Part shown: positions 5,147 through 10,221 of the stretch, piece after piece
Layout of the letters: each line of letters begins with the position of its first letter
Position numbering within the stretch: position 1 is the first letter of the stretch
Assembly: GCA_019414465.1 (NCBI GenBank)
Contig: DXLY01000024.1
Coordinates: 2,246 to 12,466, forward strand
Origin: Collinsella sp.
GTDB taxonomy: Bacteria > Actinomycetota > Coriobacteriia > Coriobacteriales > Coriobacteriaceae
Direction: 5' to 3'
Length of the DNA: 10,221 nucleotides
The notes under the pieces: model-generated
What the model was told of the DNA's origin: nothing
Seen by the model: the letters and a program-made list of their open reading frames with translations, nothing else
The model's database searches: none
Position numbers and translations under genes: made by a program

Positions 5147-7894
5147 CTATTTGGCATCGGCCCAGGTTATGCCGGTGCTGGCTTCGGCGATTAGGGGGAC
5201 GCGGAGGTCTACTACGTGTTCCATGACGTCGCGGACCATGGTGGTTAGGCGCTCGACTTCGTCGACGGGGCACTCAAAGTCCAGTTCGTCGTGTACCTGC
5301 AGGATCATGTGGGCGGCAAAGCCTTCTTCTTCCAGGCGACGGCTTACGCGGGCCATGGCGATCTTGATGATGTCTGCTGCGGTGCCCTGCATGGGATGGT
5401 TCATGGCCGTGCGCTCGCCAAAGCCGCGGAGTTGCGGGTTTTTGGCCTTGAGCTCGGGAATATGGCGTCTGCGGCCATACATGGTCTCGGCGTAGCCCGT
5501 CTGCTTGGCGCGCGCCACCACGTTGTCGAGGAACGTACGCACGCCCGGGTAGGCCTCGTAGTAGCGGTCGATCATGTCGCGCGCCTCGGCCATCGAGATA
5601 TGCAGCGACTGCGACAGGCCGTAGGCCTGCTGGCCATACACGATGCCAAAGTTCACGGCCTTGGCGCGACTGCGCAGGTCGGGCGTTACCTCGGACACCG
5701 GCACACCAAACACGCGCGCCGCCGTCTCGGCATGGAAGTCCTCGCCCTCGTTAAAGGCGCGCACCAAGTGCTCGTCACCCGAGAGATGTGCCAGCAGACG
5801 CAGCTCGATCTGCGAGTAGTCCACCGCCAAAAAGACGCTTCCCTCGCCTGCCGAAAACGCCGTCTTGACGGTACGCCCCAGCTCCGAGCGCGTCGGAATG
5901 TTTTGCAGATTAGGGTCGCTCGAAGACAGACGCCCCGTCGCGGTGATGGTCTGGTTGTACGTGGTGTGCACACGACCGTCACCGCGGCGCAGCGGGCCCA
6001 ACGTGTCCAGATAGGTTGACTTGATCTTGGACTTCTCGCGCCAGTCTAAGATCAAACGAACAATCTCGTGGTCACGGGCAAGATCACTCAGTACCTTGGC
6101 ATTGGTCGAATAGTAACCGCGCTTGGTCTTTTTGAGACCCTTGGTCGGAAGGCCCATCACATCAAAGAGCACATGCGAAAGTTGCATGGGGCTGCCGATG
6201 TTAAAGGTCTCGTCACCGGCAAGGTCGCGAATGCTTCGTTCGACCTCGGTGATCTGGGTCGCCAGACCCTCGGACAGACTGTGCAGGCGGTCGGGGTCCA
6301 CGAGCATGCCCGCGCGCTCCATCTTGGCAAGTACCGGAACGAGCGGCATCTCGATGCCATCGAACACGTTGGCGGCGTTCTCACGGGCCATGCACTCGCG
6401 CAACGGCGCCACGAGCGCCAGCGTCAGAGCCGCAGTACGGGCGGCAGGCGCCGGAGCGTCCTCACCAGCACCCTCTGCACCGCGCGCCGCAGGCAACGCC
6501 ATCTGCAGATAGGTATCGGCCAGATATGCCTCATCGAACTCGGAGCGATCGGAATCCAGCAGATAGGCAGCGACCACGGTATCGAAGATACGCGTGGAAT
6601 CGGCAGCGAGCGGATCCATGAGCTCGGGCTCAGAAGAATCGATGGGCGAAAGCTCGTGCAGCAGCGCTTTCGTATCCGGGCTCGCCACGCGGCCCTCCAT
6701 AAACAGGCGCGCAAGCACGCCGGCGATCACACCGTGAGCGAAGTTGAAGCCCTCAACCTCAGCCGCCGCACAGCTGTCGCCCTCCTCGAGCGCGAACAGG
6801 CCCTTGGACGTCGCCAACCACAGCGTGCGCGTCAGCCCAAAGAGCGCGCCCTCTTCCTTGTCGTCGTCCACCACGGCGGCGACCCACTCGCCGGCATCAA
6901 TCGCGCGGGAGACCTCAGCCGCAACGGCACCAAGCGCGTCGGCATCGCCGGCGGCCGCGCGAACCATAGCAGGTATCTCAAACACACTGGAGGCAGCAGC
7001 CCCGCCCTCGCCGCCGATCAGCGCCAAGAAACGGTTCTGCATGGCGGTGATACCAAGCGTACCCAGCGCCGCGGAAACCTCATCGGCAGAAAACGCCGGG
7101 AAGGACGTCGCCTCAAAGTCGAGCTCGACGGGCGCATCGGTGCGAATTGTCGCAACCTTGCGGCTCAGTAGTGCGTCATCGATGTGTGCACGCAGGTTCT
7201 CGCCCATCTTGCCCTTGACCTCATCGGCATGCGCGATGACTTCGTCCAGGCTACCGTACTTCGCAATGAGCGCACTCGCCTTTTTGGGACCGATGCCCGG
7301 TACACCGGGGATGTTGTCGGACGTATCGCCCTTTAGACCGTAAAAATCGGGCACGAGCGCCGGCGTAATGCCGTGATACAGGTCGTCCACGCTCTCGGGC
7401 GTCATAATCGCCACGTCGGACAGGCCCTTGCGGGTCGAGACCACGTTGACGTGCTCGGTCACGAGTTGATACATGTCGCGGTCGCCGGTCACCAGTAGCA
7501 TGTCGCAGCCGGCCTCTTCACCCAGGCGCGCCATGGTTCCCAGGATGTCATCGCCTTCCCAGCCCTCGGACTGCAGAATCGGCACGTTGAGCGCGGCGAG
7601 CAGCTCCTTAATCATAGGGAACTGCGCATGCAGATCGGGGTCCATGGGCGGGCGTTGCGCCTTATACTGCGGCAGCATCTCCATGCGCACGCGCGGTTTA
7701 CCCTTGTCAAACGCCACGACGACGCCGTCGGGGTTAAAGGCATCGATCATCTTGAGAAACATGTTCAGAAAGCCAAAGATCGCGTTGGTGGGGCGACCGT
7801 CCGGCGCGTTCATGGTCGGCGGCACGGCGTGGAAGGCGCGATGCATGAGCGAGTTGCCGTCGATAACGGCAAAGGTGCGGCGCTTGTCAGACAT
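5147..7894 (-). CDS. polA: DNA polymerase I
   Basis: Fills gaps, removes RNA primers from Okazaki fragments and supports excision repair. The 915-residue product (E. coli 928) has three parts. Residues 1-295 are the 5'-3' flap nuclease, with VIDGNS (10-15), GDD (114-116), TGDRD (136-140) and GLKGDTSDNIPG (186-197) leading into a helix-hairpin-helix. Residues 300-510 match the 3'-5' exonuclease fold but are degraded: the third motif reads ARTAALTLAL (485-494) with no acid, so proofreading is probably lost. Residues 515-915 are the polymerase, with TGRLSSSDPNLQNIP (653-667), motif A DYSQIELR (Asp692), motif B RSRAKAVNFGIVYG (741-754) and motif C QVHDE (Asp869). Homology starts at MSDKRRTFAVIDGNS; a further 13 in-frame codons upstream are rejected. 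A GAGG site (7903-7906) precedes the ATG. Confidence 0.97.
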   Translation of the reverse strand: MSDKRRTFAVIDGNSLMHRAFHAVPPTMNAPDGRPTNAIFGFLNMFLKMIDAFNPDGVVVAFDKGKPRVRMEMLPQYKAQRPPMDPDLHAQFPMIKELLAALNVPILQSEGWEGDDILGTMARLGEEAGCDMLLVTGDRDMYQLVTEHVNVVSTRKGLSDVAIMTPESVDDLYHGITPALVPDFYGLKGDTSDNIPGVPGIGPKKASALIAKYGSLDEVIAHADEVKGKMGENLRAHIDDALLSRKVATIRTDAPVELDFEATSFPAFSADEVSAALGTLGITAMQNRFLALIGGEGGAAASSVFEIPAMVRAAAGDADALGAVAAEVSRAIDAGEWVAAVVDDDKEEGALFGLTRTLWLATSKGLFALEEGDSCAAAEVEGFNFAHGVIAGVLARLFMEGRVASPDTKALLHELSPIDSSEPELMDPLAADSTRIFDTVVAAYLLDSDRSEFDEAYLADTYLQMALPAARGAEGAGEDAPAPAARTAALTLALVAPLRECMARENAANVFDGIEMPLVPVLAKMERAGMLVDPDRLHSLSEGLATQITEVERSIRDLAGDETFNIGSPMQLSHVLFDVMGLPTKGLKKTKRGYYSTNAKVLSDLARDHEIVRLILDWREKSKIKSTYLDTLGPLRRGDGRVHTTYNQTITATGRLSSSDPNLQNIPTRSELGRTVKTAFSAGEGSVFLAVDYSQIELRLLAHLSGDEHLVRAFNEGEDFHAETAARVFGVPVSEVTPDLRSRAKAVNFGIVYGQQAYGLSQSLHISMAEARDMIDRYYEAYPGVRTFLDNVVARAKQTGYAETMYGRRRHIPELKAKNPQLRGFGERTAMNHPMQGTAADIIKIAMARVSRRLEEEGFAAHMILQVHDELDFECPVDEVERLTTMVRDVMEHVVDLRVPLIAEASTGITWADAK

Positions 7895-7936
7895 ATTGAA
7901 TACCTCGCTTTGGGCTGGGCACGGTTTGCTCACTCC

Positions 7937-7963
7937 AGTTTACACGCTCCCCGCCCCGCGGCC
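7937..7963 (-). promoter_or_regulatory. Candidate polA promoter block, shared with argH
   Basis: On the minus strand a GC-rich run leads to GGGGAGCGTGTAAACT; TAAACT (7937-7942) fits a -10 element, starting transcription about 35 bases before the polA ATG. The near copy upstream of argH is at 1938-1969. No -35 of the usual form is visible in the GC-rich run. Confidence 0.4.
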
Positions 7964-8028
7964 ACAGTACATCAAGCTCCCCCGCCACCTTGAGCCTGCG
8001 CGTGATACGATGGCTCACGGTACATCAA
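7963..8028 (+). repeat. Pair of 13-bp direct repeats flanking the aminopeptidase promoter
   Basis: CACAGTACATCAA (7963-7975) and CACGGTACATCAA (8016-8028) differ at one base. They start 53 bp apart, about five helical turns, and flank the extended -10 at 8003-8011. They look like paired operator sites but have no recognised regulator. Confidence 0.4.
8003..8011 (+). promoter_or_regulatory. Extended -10 promoter of the M18 aminopeptidase gene
   Basis: TGATACGAT gives TG, one base and TACGAT (8006-8011). The region 17 bases upstream has no good -35, as is allowed for extended -10 promoters. Transcription would start near 8018, about 43 bases before the ATG. The same element precedes ndk. Confidence 0.5.
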
Positions 8029-8060
8029 CCAGCACGATCGATCCGAAAGGAGCCTGCGTC

Positions 8061-9458
8061 ATGGAGCGTCCCTGCGCATGGAAAAAGTACACGCCACAGC
8101 AAATCGAGGAGCTCGAGGAGCTTTGCCGCGGCTATAAGCAGTTTTTGAGTGAGAACAAGACCGAGCGCCTGTGCGTCAAGGCCGGCATCAAGATGGCCGA
8201 GGAGGCGGGATACGTCGACCTGGAGACCGTAATCGCCGCAGGCCGCGAGCTTAAGGCAGGCGACAAGGTGTATGCCGCTAACCACGGCAAGGACCTTATG
8301 CTCGTCAATCTGGGCACCGCCCCGCTCGAGCAGGGCTTTAACATCCTGGGCGCGCACGTGGACTCGCCGCGCCTGGACCTTAAGCAGAACCCCGCCTTCG
8401 AGGCCGGCGACATGTCTTATCTCGACACGCACTACTACGGCGGCGTCAAGAGCTACCACTGGGTAGCCTCCCCGCTCGCACTCGTGGGCGTCATCTGCAA
8501 AAAGGACGGTACCACCGTCGACATCAATATCGGCGACAAGGCGGACGATCCGGTCTTTACCATCTCCGACCTGCTGATCCATCTCTCGAGCGAGCAGATG
8601 TCTAAGCCTGCCAAAGACGCCGTCGACGCCGAGATCCTCGACGTGATCGTGGGCGGCCGTCCCGTCAAGTTCGATGAGGACGACAAGGACGCCCCCAAGG
8701 AGCCCGTCAAGCAGATGTTCCTGGATATCCTCAAGGAGCAGTACGACGTCGAGGAGGAGGACTTCCTCTCCGCCGAGATCGAGGTCGTGCCCGCCGGCCC
8801 CGCCCGCGACATGGGCCTCGACCGCTCCATGATTCTGGGCTATGGCCATGACGACCGCGTCTGTGCCTACCCCTCCATGCTCGCCCAGATCAACGTCACC
8901 AACGTGGAGCGCACGAGCATCACGCTCATCGTCGACAAGGAGGAGATCGGTTCCGTGGGTGCCACCGGCATGACGAGTCGCTTCTTCGAGAACACCGTCG
9001 CCGAGATCATGATGCTCGCCGGCGAGGACAGCCCGCTGGCTCTGCGCCGCGCGCTCGCCCGCAGCCGTATGCTCTCCTCCGACGTGTCCGCCGGCTTCGA
9101 CCCGGGCTATGCCGGCAAGTTCGAGACCAAGAACGCCGCCTTCATGGGTCGCGGCCTGTGCTTTAACAAGTACACGGGCAGCCGCGGCAAGGGCGGCTCT
9201 AACGACGCCGACGCCGAGTATGTGGCCCTCGTCCGCGACATCATGGACGAGGCCGGCGTGGACTTCCAGACCTGCGAGCTCGGCCGCGTCAACGCTGGTG
9301 GCGGCGGCACCATCGCCTACATCATGGCCAAGTACGGCATGAACGTCATCGACTCCGGCGTTGCCGTCCTGTCCATGCACGCCCTGTGGGAGGTCGCCAA
9401 CAAGGCCGATATCTACGAGGCCTACCGCGGCTACAAAGCCTTCCTCGAGCGCGCCTAA
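8061..9458 (+). CDS. M18-family metallo-aminopeptidase (aspartyl aminopeptidase-like)
   Basis: A 465-residue cytoplasmic zinc exopeptidase of family M18, which removes N-terminal, often acidic, residues from peptides. Motifs run in family order: GAHVDSPRLDLK (97-108; His99, Asp101), GYGHDDRVCAY (260-270; Asp264), DKEEIGSVGATG (292-303; catalytic/ligand Glu294-Glu295), SSDVSAGFDP (339-348; Asp341), GGGGTIA (413-419) and SMHALWEVANKAD (438-450; His440). The zinc ligands are most likely His99, Asp264, Glu295, Asp341 and His440, by family knowledge. Length is normal for the family. The frame is open for 196 codons upstream across the polA start, but the ATG at 8061 follows GAAAGGAG (8045-8052) by 8 bases and begins the conserved protein. 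Residues 203-234 form an acidic stretch. It is followed by a strong terminator, so it is probably monocistronic. Confidence 0.93.
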   Translation: MERPCAWKKYTPQQIEELEELCRGYKQFLSENKTERLCVKAGIKMAEEAGYVDLETVIAAGRELKAGDKVYAANHGKDLMLVNLGTAPLEQGFNILGAHVDSPRLDLKQNPAFEAGDMSYLDTHYYGGVKSYHWVASPLALVGVICKKDGTTVDINIGDKADDPVFTISDLLIHLSSEQMSKPAKDAVDAEILDVIVGGRPVKFDEDDKDAPKEPVKQMFLDILKEQYDVEEEDFLSAEIEVVPAGPARDMGLDRSMILGYGHDDRVCAYPSMLAQINVTNVERTSITLIVDKEEIGSVGATGMTSRFFENTVAEIMMLAGEDSPLALRRALARSRMLSSDVSAGFDPGYAGKFETKNAAFMGRGLCFNKYTGSRGKGGSNDADAEYVALVRDIMDEAGVDFQTCELGRVNAGGGGTIAYIMAKYGMNVIDSGVAVLSMHALWEVANKADIYEAYRGYKAFLERA

Positions 9459-9475
9459 TCCACCCCACCCATAAC

Positions 9476-9549
9476 TTGCGGTGGAATACGGATTGATTTG
9501 GTCTTTCAATAGACCAAACAGACCGTATTCCACCGCAACTTCTTTTTTT
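9476..9549 (+). terminator. Very long intrinsic terminator hairpin after the aminopeptidase gene
   Basis: A 16-bp perfect stem (9476-9491 with 9523-9538), an ATTGA/CAGA internal loop, and an inner 8-bp stem (TTTGGTCT 9497-9504 with AGACCAAA 9511-9518) closed by a TTCAAT loop. CTTC and then seven T residues (9543-9549) follow, the form of a strong plus-strand terminator. It is unusually long for an intrinsic terminator, and it ends only 3 bases before the yaaA ribosome binding site. The length and symmetry also suit a dispersed palindromic repeat. Confidence 0.85.
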
Positions 9550-9564
9550 GGCAGAGGAGAATCC

Positions 9565-10221
9565 ATGCTGCAGGTCATCATTTCGCCCGCCAAGCAAATG
9601 CGCGCGGCACAAGATGCTTTTGAAGTCCTGGGCATCCCACCCTTTGTGCGCGAGACGGCTCGCCTCCACCGCGCACTGCTAGATATCGAGCGGAATGAAG
9701 GCAGCGGCGGCCTGCAGGCGCTGTGGAACGTGAGTGACAAACTGCTGGGACCTTGCCTCAACACACTGCATGAGTTCGGGCCCATCCTGAAAAGCGGCGA
9801 TCTCGACAATCCCGCACTCGCCCGTCACCTCTCCCCTGCCGTCATGTCCTATCACGGCATTCAATACCAGAGCATGGCACCCGAGGTGATGGATTCCGCA
9901 CAGCTCGCATGGCTGCAAGACCATCTGTGGATCCTCTCCGGCCTCTACGGGTGCGTTCGTCCCTTTCATGCCGTCGAACCGTATCGGCTGGAGATGGGCG
10001 CGAAGCTTGTCGTCGACGGTGCCCGAGACCTCTACGCATTTTGGAGCGATAAGCTCGCGCGGGCTATCGCCCCGGCAGGTTCAAACACCACGATCGTCAA
10101 CCTCGCCAGCGTAGAGTATGCCAAAGCCGTTCTGCCCCACCTCGCGGGCGACGCCACAGCCGTCACGTGCCTCTTTGGCGAGGGTATCCGCAACGGGAAG
10201 CCCATCCAACGGTCGACCGCC
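9565..10221 (+). CDS. yaaA: YaaA/UPF0246 family peroxide-stress protein, C-terminus beyond the right edge
   Basis: 219 codons are present and the frame runs off the window without a stop. Family members are about 245-260 residues, so a few tens are missing. E. coli YaaA lowers free intracellular iron during hydrogen peroxide stress and binds DNA; that role is from the family, not from this sequence. Recognisable blocks are the start LQVIISPAKQM (2-12), YHGIQYQSM (96-104), ILSGLYGCVRPFHAVEPYRLEMG (123-145, family core), and NLASVEYAKAV (179-189). The ATG at 9565-9567 is set by AGGAG at 9555-9559, 5 bases away. The ribosome binding site follows the long terminator hairpin almost directly, so transcription needs read-through or a promoter inside the hairpin region. 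No clear promoter is seen there. Confidence 0.9.
   Translation, partial: MLQVIISPAKQMRAAQDAFEVLGIPPFVRETARLHRALLDIERNEGSGGLQALWNVSDKLLGPCLNTLHEFGPILKSGDLDNPALARHLSPAVMSYHGIQYQSMAPEVMDSAQLAWLQDHLWILSGLYGCVRPFHAVEPYRLEMGAKLVVDGARDLYAFWSDKLARAIAPAGSNTTIVNLASVEYAKAVLPHLAGDATAVTCLFGEGIRNGKPIQRSTA

Noticed and set aside
7473..8060. 196-codon N-terminal extension of the aminopeptidase frame
   Set aside because: It overlaps the polA start antisense, is low-complexity Ser/Arg-rich, and the ATG at 8061 has an excellent ribosome binding site and begins the conserved domain.
8025..9809. 594-codon minus-strand frame over the aminopeptidase and yaaA
   Set aside because: Antisense shadow across two recognised plus-strand genes and the terminator between them; no protein-like features.

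Overview
This 10.2 kb window looks chromosomal, from a fairly GC-rich Gram-positive bacterium. Protein style, codon use and strong AGGAG-type ribosome binding sites suggest an actinomycete of class Coriobacteriia, perhaps Collinsella. That placement is from memory of family sequences and was not checked by a search. I see no phage, transposon, CRISPR, tRNA or rRNA. The content is housekeeping genes, and most of the unusual signal lies in the spaces between them.

Layout from left to right. At 1-42 (minus) are the first 14 codons of ndk, nucleoside diphosphate kinase, with an extended -10 promoter behind it. At 43-426 is a spacer with a probable argH terminator and an unexplained inverted repeat. 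At 427-1857 (minus) is argH, argininosuccinate lyase. At 1976-2146 (minus) is an unannotated 56-codon gene with a strong ribosome binding site. At 2197-2226 is a GC-rich terminator. At 2380-3606 (minus) is argG, argininosuccinate synthase. At 3607-4160 is a long leader and divergent control region. At 4161-4988 (plus) is a Cof-type HAD phosphatase. At 5081-5112 is a terminator between convergent genes. At 5147-7894 (minus) is polA. At 8061-9458 (plus) is an M18 metallo-aminopeptidase. At 9476-9549 is a very long terminator hairpin. From 9565 to the right edge (plus) is yaaA, cut by the window.

argG and argH carry out the last two steps of arginine synthesis (citrulline + aspartate to argininosuccinate, then to arginine + fumarate). 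The best discovery candidate is the argG leader. A 24-codon peptide gene with a strong Shine-Dalgarno site lies at 3812-3886 (minus) and ends in RRQRAISRRR, with six arginine codons among its last ten and three successive CGA codons before the stop. It is followed by mutually exclusive RNA hairpins and a terminator-like hairpin with a U5 tract ahead of argG. This is the layout of a ribosome-mediated attenuator sensing charged arginyl-tRNA.

Other points of interest are the small gene between argG and argH, a sequence block shared by the argH and polA upstream regions, palindromes and direct repeats in the divergent spacers, and the giant hairpin touching the yaaA ribosome binding site. Long antisense open frames over argG and the aminopeptidase were rejected as coding shadows.
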